Shown here piece by piece: positions 22,620-33,198 of a DNA stretch of 64,000 nucleotides. The notes below the pieces were generated by a model. That model did no database searches, was not told where the DNA came from, and saw only the letters and a program-made list of their open reading frames with translations. This DNA is from Chelonoidis abingdonii (lineage: Eukaryota; Chordata; Testudines; Testudinidae). Made by a program: the position numbers and the translations under genes. Position 1 is the stretch's first letter, and every line of letters starts with the position of its first letter. Location: assembly GCF_003597395.2 (NCBI RefSeq), contig NC_133778.1, forward strand, positions 17,766,445 to 17,830,444. Direction: 5' to 3'.

Positions 22620-25600
22620 TTACTAATTCCAAGGCTGGACTCTGTCTGAAAGAGATACCATCCATTTTCACTAGCGTGTTAGACTGAAGGTTCTTTTGTC
22701 CATCCATTACCAACCTCTGTTTCCAGATGGAATCAGATGTCAAGTCCACTAAGAAAGTAGATGACACTTCCAAAGTGTCTAGAAATGAGTTTACTTGCCA
22801 TCCCGTGTTCTCAAGAGTTTAACTGCACAACTGTCCTCCTGCTCTGCAGATTCAGCTGTCCAGTCTTCCCTCTGAACCTGAGATACAAACTGTTTACTCA
22901 AAGAATCAACACGGAGACAGTTCAAACACCACGCTCTTCCCAACAAGCTGGTTAAGCTTATAGGGCTATTTAAAGTCCCTAATAATTTTTATTCCATCTG
23001 AAATCTCTTCAAAGTTATCCACACTGGCAGTGGATCTATACACCTCAGAAAGACTCTGGCAGTTAGGAACTGAAACAAGCCTCCCAAACAAACTGTTGCT
23101 TTCTCTATACAGTGGGGGTATGGCTACACTTGCAGCTATACAGCACTGCCGCAGGAGTGCTCCCGCGGCAGCGCTTTGAAGTGCGAGTGTCGTCACGGCG
23201 TCAGCACTGGGAGAGAGCTCTCCCAGCACTGCAGGTACTCTACGGCCATGGCTACACTGGCGCTTTACAGTGCTGCAACTTTCGCGCTCAGGGGTGTGAC
23301 AAAAACACCCTCCTGAGTGCTGCAAGATACAGCGCTGTAAAGCCTCAGTGTAAACAGTGCCGCAGTGCCAGGAGCGTGGCTCCCAGCGCTGCAAGCTACA
23401 CCTGTAGAGGATGTGGAGTATGTGCAGTGCTGGGAGAGCTCTCTCCCAGCGCTGGCACTGCGACCATACTCGCACTTGAAGTTTCAAGTGTAGCCATACC
23501 CTACCCCCCCATGGGGATTACCTTAAAGCGCTGGGAGCCGCGCTCCCAGTGCTGGGGCACTGTTTACACTGGCGCTTTACAGCGCTGTAACTTGCTGCGC
23601 TCGGGGGGTGTTTTTTCACACCTCTGAGCGAGAAAGTTGCAGCGCTGTAAAGTGCCAGTGTAGCCAAGGCCTCATTCACCCTGAGTTAACTCAGTCAAAT
23701 CACTTTCACACCCATCAGTTGCAGCAAACTGCTTGCAAAAACTACCCTGAAGTTTTTTCTCTTCAGGAATCTTTCTAAGCAACAACTCATTTTCCACAGA
23801 AATTCTGCCCTTACCCTTTTCACCTAGGGCTTGCTCTAAAGGAACATTTTCCTGAGCAACAACAGACTATTCCTGGGTTTCACGTAAATCCACAATCGCC
23901 TCTGGCCCATCATGAGGATTTTTACATAACCCCCTTTCAGGCAAGCTGACAGACTCACTAGTCAAAAGGTTAGAAGCACTTTCTTTCCCTCTGCCACACA
24001 CAAGCTTAGGAATAATTTCCTCCTTGTTACAAGTTTTCACACTGTTAGTGAGTAACACAGTTAAATCATATTCATGCTTTCCTTGTGTCCTGGTTAACAG
24101 AGTGGTCATACCTTTACCCAGCAACACACTAGCAACAGGCAAAACAGAAGCACCAGAATCGCTTGGTCTCTGGGAGCTATTTATGACATTAACTGGATGC
24201 AACCTAATTACAATGTCACCATCCCCAGCAGACACAAATTTAGGAATACTTCCTTCCTGGGCTTTAGTTGTATCCAGAACCAACTTTGGGTCAGCTGATA
24301 AATTTTCAACCATCATAGGCTGACAGCCTTCTTCTGTCTGCTCTGCAAACAGAAACAGTCCCCTTTAACAGACAAACAGCTTATATCCTTTCCTTTGTCC
24401 CAGAACACATGGCTGCTTACAGACAATTGCTTGGAGATTGGGATAGCTCCCTTCATAGGCAAGTCATTATCCCTATTAGACACTGGAACATTCCTTCACT
24501 GTCACAATTTTCCATACTGGTAACAGGTAAGGTATAAGGATACTCATGTTCCACTAACCTTCCCTTCTCAAACTGCTGATTAGACAAAGCCATCAGCTCA
24601 GAAGGCAGCCTATGCTCATCTAAACTTTCTTTCCCTTCCTCTCCCTAAACAGGTAAATTGCTGTTTTCCACAAACAGTGTCTTATTACACTGAGCTACTT
24701 TAAGCACATCACTTTTACCTGGGTCAGGCTGACTTTCCCAAGCTTTACTAGCCAACAATTTATCACTCACCAAGACTGCATCCCTTCCTTCCTCAGTTAG
24801 GGCTTTAACCTGATCACCAATTTTAATTTGCTCTAGAGAAAATCTTCCTGAGCCTTATCTAATGCCAGATTCACTTCTGAGATACCAGACACACAGAATT
24901 TTTTTTCCACATATGCACTGCTTCTTTGCACAGACAAACAGCCATCTTCCTCAGACAAACATTTGGAGAAACCCTCCATAGGCAAATCCTCGCCCCAATA
25001 GACACAGGTCCAGGATTATTTCTTTCCTGTGACTGGTGTATGTCAGCCTGACTGAACAAAGCTTTAATATCATCCCCAATCAAAAGATTCTTAGGTAATA
25101 ACTTCCTTACACCAGCTATAACTCCAAGTTTAACACCATTCCATTCAAGATGGATTCTGGCTAAAGGCACACTTACAGGAAACTCAGAGGATCACAATAT
25201 TCACACTCTGATTTGGTAAATAATCTTCCCCTTTGATAAGATCTGCTTTAACAAGAGTGATATCAGAAGCTGTAATTTGCCCTAAACAGTGTTTACCATT
25301 GACTTTTACATTCTCTGCACAAGTTATGGGGTTACCTTCACCCAAGCTCACAGTAAAAGCATTTACATAAAACATGGCAGTGCTGGAGTAAATTTGGTTA
25401 CACACAGACAACTGCTTAGAGTCAAACAACATACCAACATTGTTACAAACTGGATAGATTCTATCTACATCTTTGTTATTGCAAGGAACTATTTTTTCAG
25501 TATGATACAGTTCCTGTTGTTCCTTTTTTCTCTTGAACTGGAGCTTAAGTCTGTCCCCTTTTGCCTTAGCTTCTAGTTCTTCAATCAAATATATGCCATT

Positions 25601-25900
25601 TTTTGTTCATGTTCAAAACACAGGCACTCTCTCTCAGCGGCTTCTCCTTCCATATCAGCTATTTTTTTTGCTTTTGTTCAAGTTCTAGGTACTGGTTTCT
25701 CACTGCAAGCACTTTCTCTGGGTCTGCTTCCTTATCACTGGCAATTAACAGATTTTTCAGTTCCTGCTCTGGGGCTTTTTGCTTAAGAATAATTCTTCCA
25801 GACTTTTTCTTTCAGGCTCTTGACCATGAGTCAGTCACTGTAACTGATTTTTAACCCTTAAACTCTCCAATATCAAAATTAAATTTTGACAAGCATGTGG
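22620..25900 (-). pseudogene. antisense Gypsy-like LTR retroelement, gag to protease region, decayed
   Basis: On the minus strand the order from 25900 downward is a charged coiled-coil stretch, then text typical of the segment around a retropepsin (CAENVKVNGKHCLG, SDITLVKADLIKGEDYLPN at 25184-25588). Next is RIHLEWNGVKLGVIAGVRKL with LIGDDI (24871-25170), then a long linker with decayed repeated motifs (24316-23867). At the place of the catalytic Asp triad the sequence reads Ile-Thr-Ala, so the protease is dead. Stops and frameshifts are frequent. Reverse transcriptase, RNase H and integrase were not found. A block of palindromic elements (23115-23671) interrupts it. Family placement rests on motif recall and should be searched. 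Confidence 0.6.
23115..23671. mobile_element. stacked palindromic GC-rich elements
   Basis: The block opens with GTATGGCTACACTTG and closes with CAGTGTAGCCAAGGCC. Between them are several mirrored units rich in AGCGCT. GGCGCTTTACAG occurs at about 23261 and 23571, CTGTAAAG at about 23334 and 23645, and GGGAGAGCTCTC-like inverted pairs at about 23209-23230 and 23430-23450. CAAGTGTAGCCATACCC at 23487-23503 is the inverse of the left end, so one unit closes there and a second follows, with a third set inside the first. Open frames across it (22966-23487 and 23112-23627) are produced by the repeats. Confidence 0.75.
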
Positions 25901-27077
25901 TTCTGATCCAAAACCCCAACTGACCTGTAGTAATGTACATCCTGCAGACTATGCCACTGTGCCTGGGGTCCTCGTAGGGAGCCAGCTGTGGTCACTCAGG
26001 GTGAACTGCAAAGAATGGGACAGCCAAACTCCAAAAAGCTGGTGGATAGTCCAATATTTAGATTCACCAAGCCAGAATAAAACAGCTTCTTTATTACCTT
26101 ACTGGTTACTCAGAAGTCCAAACAACACAGTTCCCTTAAAGTGATCCAGCCTCAGGCCTCCATCCACGCTGAATATAAGATTTACAGAAATTTTCATATT
26201 TCATCATAAAAAAAGAACAGGTTCTAACAATCCCAAAGGATCCGACACATTACCTCCCACGTTAACGAATGTTTCAGATCTTACCCAAATACATGCTACA
26301 GCCAATTCTTATTAACTAAAATCTAAAGGTTTATTTGTAAAAAGAAGGAAAGGTAAGAGTTAAAATTGGTTAAAAGGAATCTATTACATACAGTACTGGT
26401 AAAGTTCTTGGCTCAGGCTTATAGCAGTGATGGAATAAACTGCTGGCTTAGGTCATGTCTCTGGAGTACATCCACAGCTTGGATGGGTCATTCAGTCCAT
26501 TGTTCAGAGCTTCAGTTTGTAGCAAAGTTCCTCCAGAGGTAAGAAGCAGGATTGAAGACAAAATGGAGAAGATGCAGCTGCCTTTTATAGTCTCTTGCCA
26601 TGTGGCCTATGCTTCCTTTGTTTCAAACACAAGCTGTCCAGCATATGGCTTAGAAGCCTTAGAATTCTCTCCATAGGCATTTCCCTGCATGCCTTGCTGA
26701 ATCATAAGGTGTATCTGCCTTCTCTCAATGGGTTCATTGTATAGCTGATGGTCCTTAAAGAGCCATCAAGCAGGCTAGCTGGTGCTGATGCCAAACTGTG
26801 TGGGGGTGTCACCCAGAAGCATAGCACAGGTTTGAAACACAGACATACATACATATTTATAACTCATAATACAAAGGTGATACAAACATAGAAACACAAT
26901 TATCATATCTGGCAAATTAGGACATCTTTTCAGATATCTTACATGGAATATGTGGTTGATTACTTCATGGGAGTTAGCATCTTGCTCAACAACCTTTGTA
27001 CAATATTTGCTGCAAATATGTAACAGTAGTTGCAAAATGATCTATATGGTCATATTTTTTAATCAGATAATGTCACA
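25901..27077 (-). repeat. LTR and leader of the antisense Gypsy-like element
   Basis: The minus-strand 5' end is probably at 27077, where the plus text ends TGTCACA (TGTGACA on the minus strand, a TG start). Downstream on the minus strand are a promoter/transcript-like region with AATAAA-type signals (plus strand TTTATTTG at 26331 and TTCTTTATT at 26088) and text I recall from turtle LTR repeats (GCCATCAAGCAGGCTAGC, GTGTCACCCAGAAGCATAGC). The inner LTR boundary could not be fixed; it may lie between about 25900 and 26330. No second LTR was found in the window. Confidence 0.5.
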
Positions 27078-27079
27078 GT

Positions 27080-27730
27080 AAACTATGGCCCTGCCAACTA
27101 TGATAGCTGTATGGTACTTTAGCTGAAGACTTGTAAGAAGAAAAAATGATAGGCTGGTTGCAAATAATTTCCCAGATCTGACAATTCTTCCAAAGAAAAC
27201 TGCCTCCAAACCAAAAATTATGTGAATATGCACATATAGATTAAACCCAGTGAACAATATCTTAGAGCTGCAGAGGGCCTGTGCTGGAATGACAAGGCAT
27301 GAGTTGTCATGTGCCAGTGAGTGTTGTCATGAACTGACTGTTAATTGGGTATCTGGAAATACTTTCTCAGATTTACCTATAAATAATTGGTGGTACCAAA
27401 AAAAGAGTATAGCCACAAGCAGACAAGTGCTCTCCTTCATGCTGAGAATGGTTTGCAAATGGTAGTCTCACTTCTTTTGCTCAGGAAGGGTTTCATTTCA
27501 TTCCTCCTTATCCATACTTGACTTGCCTTGTGGTCTGTTATCTGAATCCAACATAAGTTTAGGGCTAGGAAATCTACTTAGCCAGGAACTATTTGGGCTA
27601 TGCCGTTCGATACGGGGGTCAGTAAGCATTCCTGGTGCTGGCTGGCTATTTTTTGTACACAAACAAACCTCTAAAAATCTATATATTGACACAGGGAGTC
27701 CATTAAATGTCTCAGTGCGGAGACTGTCTG
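27080..27730. other. intronic sequence, nothing recognised
   Basis: No repeat ends, exon or domain was recognised. Confidence 0.35.
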
Positions 27731-27815
27731 TGTGTTTGTACACTGCCTAACATGAAGTGGTCCTGGGCTATGATTGGGATCCCAAGGTGCTACCACAATA
27801 TAAATAATAATAATT
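27731..27815 (+). repeat. MIR/L2-like amniote SINE tail, copy 1 of 4
   Basis: Text of the form TTTGTACACTGCCTAACATG, then GGTCCTGGGCTATGATTGGG, then GGTGCTACCACAATATAAAT, ending in ATAATAATAA. The same family is at 56620-56700, 59480-59586 and (minus strand) 60603-60730. Confidence 0.6.
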
Positions 27816-28117
27816 ATCTTCCCATAACTCCCACGCTCCCTTTTTTGGGAGACCTCACTCTGGATGGCATTCTGCTTCTCTTTTGGGTTCTACCTTGCCT
27901 ATCTGATAGGTCATGAATTCCCTGGTGAGCTACCGGAGTTCCCTGCTATGTCCTTTCAGTCTGTGGTTTGTTAGAACGGAGTTATAATCCAACAGAGTTA
28001 TAATCCAGTGTAACATAAATCTTATGCTGACTGAAAACTTCAGTTTCCACTGAACTTACACCAGAGAGGGCACTAATATAAAGCCACTACTTGGTATGGG
28101 GTAGGACAGGCATTTGT

Positions 28118-29065
28118 AGGACACACATGTCATAAGTAGATAGGTAAGGTAAGGGTTAAGTTTCTTTTACCTGGAAAGGGTAACCAAACACCTGACCAGA
28201 GGACCAATCAGAGAACTGGATTGTTTAAAGTCAGGAGCGGGAATTTGTATACTCGGGGTCTTTGTTGTTTTCTCGGCTATGAGTAAACAAGTTTTCTTCT
28301 AACTCCATCTTATCTCAAATATTCTACCAAAAGTCTGTGAGTACAAAGGGAAACAAAGTAATTCGGCTATGAGGAGCTTTGTGTTGTATTTACAGATGTG
28401 GATTGCTGGGTCTTTGTTGCTTCCTCGGCTGTGAGGGACAAGCTATCTTGCTAATTCCAATCTTCTTCTCATTCTACTAAAAGGCAGTGAGTACAAAACG
28501 GAAACAAAGTAAAATCGGCTATGATATGCTTTGCTTTGTACTTACTGTGTGTGATTGCTGGTCTATTTAAATTGGCTATTTTTTAAATCAGACTGGGTTG
28601 TTCATATTTTCTTAAGTAGGAGCCTGTATTAATTTTTATGCAAGTTATTATTCTGTATTTTCTCTTTTTCTATATAAAGCTTTCTTTTTCAAAACTTGTG
28701 GAAGTTCTTTTTCTAGTAAGGCAGAGAAATTGAAACCTCTGTATCAGGTATCTGTCCCCCTCACGGGAAGGCAGGAACGGGGAAAGGCAAAGCCAAGCTG
28801 TTGGTATTTTGCATCTCAATTGTCCTGAGGGGAAAGAACGCTTATCTCTTGGGAAGCAGAGAAACAGGTTATCTGGAGGTCCCCCCAGGGGAGGGTTGGG
28901 GACACCAGAGAGAGGAAAGGGGGGTCAGGCCCTATCAATTCCTGACCTGGTGGCAGCCTATCAGATCTAAGCTGGAGATTAAGCTTAGAGGACTTCATGC
29001 TAGTACCTTATATTTGAACTCTAAGGTTCAAATCGAGGATTAATACTACGACAACACAGGACACA
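28118..29065 (+). repeat. LTR-like repeat, probably a solitary LTR
   Basis: A block starting near TGTCATAAGTAGATAGG (28128) and ending near CGACAACA (29056). It contains GACCAATCAG (CCAAT-type box, 28199-28208), TATATAAAG (28671-28679), and a 3' part I recall from turtle LTRs (CTGGTGGCAGCCTATCAGAT, AGATTAAGCTTAGAGGACTT). The 8-bp repeat AGGACACA stands at 28118-28125 and 29058-29065, one or two bases outside the TG...CA ends; it may be a target duplication or chance. No internal gag or pol is attached. Confidence 0.6.
28257..28559 (+). repeat. tandem duplication (two ~151-bp units) inside the LTR-like repeat
   Basis: Unit 1 (28257-28408) and unit 2 (28409-28559) share an ordered set of motifs: GGTCTTTGTTG, then CTCGGCT-TGAG, ATTCTAC, GTGAGTACAAA, GGAAACAAAGTAA, TCGGCTATGA, GCTTTG, and finally GATTGCTGG. 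Lengths are 152 and 151 bp. Confidence 0.8.
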
Positions 29066-30600
29066 ATAATAATAATTATACTCACCTAGCTCACAAGGAT
29101 GAGGTGAGACTTAATGGGTGGAACCCAGTGCATGACTCCTTAGACTTTCAATGAGACTTGTGCTCCTAAATCAGTTGACGTTTTTTGAAAAGTCCACCCA
29201 ATATCTACCCAGCACCCTAAGATCTTTGGACAGGAGGCTGAAAATAAGCATAGCATGCTATATGCTTTGCTGCTTAGTACATTTCTTGTGATTATCTGTT
29301 ACAGGGCTTGCTCCAGATGTTTGTCTGACCTCCCTTCTCAAAGCTCTGCTTTTGTCTGTGAGCACTTCTAATCACATAGGTTGCCATTCAGCATGTGAAA
29401 AAGAGCCATGGTAAGAGGAATTTGCTCTTTGACCTGCAGATCTCCCCTCTGCTGAGACACACTTGGTTTTTGTTTTCTATTGGGTGAAAACTGAGAAACT
29501 GAAGGAGGTAAAAATGAATTTGTCCCCATCTTCCTCTTAATGTTTTGTGCAAATGTCAGAATTCAAAACTCAACATTTTTACCTTCAGCATTTTAACCAG
29601 TCGCACAGCTCCAGCAACTGGACATTTTAAAAAACAGCCATTTGACTTGATACATATTTCTTTTCTAGTCAAAGTGGAAGAAAGGGTGTTATACAGGGAG
29701 ATGGATTTGCTGAACTCAGGGAGTTGGCCTGGGTGGTCAAACAGGTCTTTTTCACCCCTGGGTTCTACGATACCCTTATTACTACGTCTTTCAAGACCAT
29801 CATCCATCTCTGTTTAATTTTTAAATCAAAAGGCAAACATTTAAATTTAAAAATTCTAACTGTGTCCCTAGTTCAAAAGAATATTTCGGATGTTTTCCTT
29901 ACAAACAGAAAAAAAGATGTATTTTGGTTTCCTGGTTTTGCAATGAAAGTTGAAACAGTGATTTTACGTTATTATAACGCTCATCATTTCTCCCTCTAAT
30001 TTGGATGGTTTTTAATAAAGCTCCATTGATTTCACTGAAAGAAATCCCTCCTGGCAAAAACAGAACACACACGCTGATTGCTAAATATGCAGCAATTATC
30101 ATATTCAGCAGCACACTTTAATATCTTATTTATAGATGTATCTATCTATAATTTGCTTTAATTAAGTTGCATCGATTTTAATGACAGAAGCAGTCTTCAA
30201 AGAAGGGGCGAGCGTTATATGATCCCATCAACACTGCTCTGTCATTGTTTGGACGTAGGATAGCACCTTCAATACTTCTCCATCGTATACTCTTTTCGTT
30301 TTCAAGTGGCTGTGATGGCAAACCCAAATGACCTTCAGTGGAAAACCTCAGAATCGCCTCTATTTGACTGAGATCACTTTGACTTCCCTAGTACATGCTA
30401 AACCTAAATACAGGATAGTTTTGGAGAATGAAGAAGGAATCAATGTTTTCATGTGCTCATGGAACTGCATTATGGCTTCTGAAGAATTTCTTGCATTTGT
30501 TTCTATTTTAGATTAAATTTGGGATAATTTTATATTTATGTTTTAAATTATTATATGATACCCTGAATATCTTATGTTGGGCGGGGAGGCAACTGATTCT
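29066..30600. other. intronic sequence, mostly unrecognised
   Basis: No exon was recognised. The first 60 bp (ATAATAATAATTATACTCAC, then GATGAGGTGAGACTTAATGG) look like a decayed MIR-type SINE fragment in reverse. The rest appears unique. Confidence 0.35.
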
Positions 30601-30775
30601 TACCCTTAGCATCTCCTTGACAGCTCAGAATGATGAGCAAATATTTTGGGGACCTGATCCAACAAATGGCCCTGTGTGGGTTGACCTCTGTGTCTGTCTG
30701 CACAGAGTCCCAGGTGCAGCGTCAAATCCTCACTTATTTTTAAATTAATGCTCTGTGAGCTCAGGTGCTGAGCAT

Positions 30776-30908
30776 TCTGGACCTGATCCAGCAAAGTACT
30801 TAAGCATGTGCTTAACTTTAAGCACACTGATAGTCCCACTGATTTTAGTGGTACTACTCACATGCTTAACAAGTTAGGTGTGTGTTTACATGCTGAATCT
30901 GGGCCAGA
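30776..30908. repeat. old palindromic amniote repeat ('CCTGATCCAGCAAAG' type)
   Basis: GGACCTGATCCAGCAAAGTA, CTTAAGCATGTGCTTAACTT and GTCCCACTGATTTTAGTGG-type text is followed by its near inverse (ACTCACATGCTTAAC, GCTGAATCTGGGCC). The arms fold around 30840. Similar text lies at 38925-38990, 46000-46110 and 62020-62080. Confidence 0.55.
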
Positions 30909-32871
30909 GTAATTAGCACTCTGCAGGATCAAAGACTCAGGGTAATACCTCCTTTGCCCCTCCTACTATTTTGTGATAATATTTGTCATCATTTTAATAG
31001 CATCAAATTCCTCTTGGAAGAATCCTGAGAACTGAGATACACCTGCATCTCTCCTCAGGCTCACTTCCTTTTTCAGTGAATATATATAATTAAAGCAGGA
31101 ACCATACGTGTTTTCGCACACACTTAATCACCATTCTAAGAGTGGAGAATCCTGTGTCCCTATGTCCAAATTAATTCACAGATGCTATGCTGATTACCCT
31201 TGTTGATGATCTGTCTCAAACATTTTTAGGACAGCAAGTAATATACTGGAATGTCTTTAAAACGTTACCTCTCATGAAGTTAATATATCACCCACTCTTA
31301 GTGTGTATATATTTTTCACACAGGGTGAAAAATAAGCACTAGTTTTCTAAATCACTGCATTTCAGAATACATCAACATTAATTTTGTAAGAATTATTCAT
31401 TTTAAAGAATTATCCATGTTAAAATGCAAGGTCATGATCTCAAAGGAAGATCTTCAAGGCAGCTATGCTAGCACATTTTCAGTTTCTGGTCATCATTTTT
31501 CATTCACTGATTATTGCTATAAACGTTGATTAATAGTTATGTTCATGCTGCTAGAATGCATTTCCCTTGGGTGAAGAAAACATTCTTGTATAAAGAAAAA
31601 AGATAATAATCACACCATCCTTTCTCTTTCCTATAAAAAATGCACAGAGACAAGCACATCAGAGTTACTGATGATCTTGGTTTCCCTGGTTAGTGGTTTT
31701 GAACAGTTTTGCTTAAAAGATCAGCCAAAGCAGTCAGAACATTAATTTGACAATCAGCTTGCAAGACAATTAAGCGTTTCTTAATCTCATGAGCCCTCTT
31801 CTTTTGGAAAACAAACAAACAAACAAAAAGAGATATAAACAATAGGGCTTAGATAGTGCTGTTGCTGATATACCATGATTTTCTTTGTCAGTATCCCTCT
31901 TCCTTATCCTCAAACCAGCAGGAAACTTCAATGACAACTGTGCATCAAACTTGAAACTAGTAGGGCTGATTAACTTAGTATTTATTTTTTCTCCTGAGTA
32001 AGGCCCTACCTCTTACTCATTGAGGTGAACTTGTGACTTAGATTTAGATACAGAGAAAAATTCTTTATAAAGACAATAGACTGAGGGACTACAAACGCAG
32101 ATGGGAACTTTAAAAGGGAAACAGGTTGTTCCCATATAGTGGTTGTGTTTAAAAACACGGCCACTGCCACAGCTAAATAGAAAACATGATCTCATCATTT
32201 CCCGTATCCCCTATAACTAAGTATAGAGAATTCAGCAAAGGGGGAGGTGAAGTTATCTAAGGCAAAACTAAAAAAGGGTTTTGAGCATAGTCTCTCTGAG
32301 TGGATATTCTGTTTTCTGAACCTCTGCTCAATAATCCCCTAGTCCCAGATCCTTGAGGGCTATCAGTTTCCTTTGCCCATGCTAAATTAGATCATTTCCT
32401 GGCCCGTGATTTTCTCCCTGGGTGGCTTTTCTTTCCATTAATCCTATAATGTGTTTTTGTTAATTCTACCTCTTAATTGTCTTTAATGAACACCAGATTG
32501 GTGATCCTCACTCGTAATACTTACTACTCATGGTTAAAATAGAGAAGCAGAGACCCTTCAACTAATAATAGAAGAACATTAACACTGCCCCCCACCTCTA
32601 CCTCGGTAGAGAGGTTTATTTCATATCTGCATTGTTTCTTCCTCAGACAGTAGGTGTATTTCAATAACTTTAACATGGAACCAGATCAATTCACATAGTC
32701 TCATCCCAAACCTCTAAGAGGAGGAGCCATTTAACTTATGATTAACTTTTTTTGAGGGGAGGTTGGGGGGTGGGGAGCAGCACAGGCCATCTCCCTTTTA
32801 AGTATTTTACAAAATGCTGTGAGCCAGTTCTTCCCATCTCGTCAAAAATCTACCTTAAATCCAACTCTTTG
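30909..32871. other. intronic sequence, nothing recognised
   Basis: No repeat ends or exon could be defined. A short (AAAC)n stretch lies near 31811-31826. Confidence 0.35.
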
Positions 32872-32879
32872 TGTTAGCC

Positions 32880-33190
32880 CAGGGGTCGGTAGCCTTTCAG
32901 AAGTGCTATGCCGAGTCTTCATTTATTCACTCTAATTTAAGGTTTCGCGTGCCGGTAATACATTTTAACGTTTTTAGAAGGTCTCTCTCTCTAAGTCTAT
33001 AATATATAACTAAACTATTGTTGTATGTAAAGTAAATAAGGTTTTTAAAATGCTTAAGAAGTTTTATTTAAAATTAAATTAAAACGCAGAGCCCCCTGGA
33101 CCGGTGGCCAGGACCCGGGCAGCGTGAGTGCCTCTGAAACTCAGCTTGCATGCCGCCTTTGGTACGCGTGCCATAGGTTGCCTACCCCTG
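32880..33190. mobile_element. non-autonomous hAT element (311 bp)
   Basis: The terminal repeats are CAGGGGTCGGTAGCC (32880-32894) and the reverse complement of GGTTGCCTACCCCTG (33176-33190). The target duplications TGTTAGCC (32872-32879) and TGTGAGCC (33191-33198) match at 7 of 8 bases. The middle is A/T-rich, the right part GC-rich (CCGGTGGCCAGGACCCGGGC). No transposase is encoded. I recognise this as a common turtle element. Confidence 0.9.
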
Positions 33191-33198
33191 TGTGAGCC

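Noticed and set aside
22966..23627. Two overlapping 170-codon open frames on opposite strands, rich in Cys, Arg and Ser
   Set aside because: They are read across the stacked GC-rich palindromes; frames in mirrored sequence look similar on both strands and carry no domain.
28118..29065. hAT element, because of an 8-bp flanking repeat
   Set aside because: The ends are not inverted repeats, and the interior has LTR-like promoter and tail signals; the flanking repeat is offset from the TG...CA ends.
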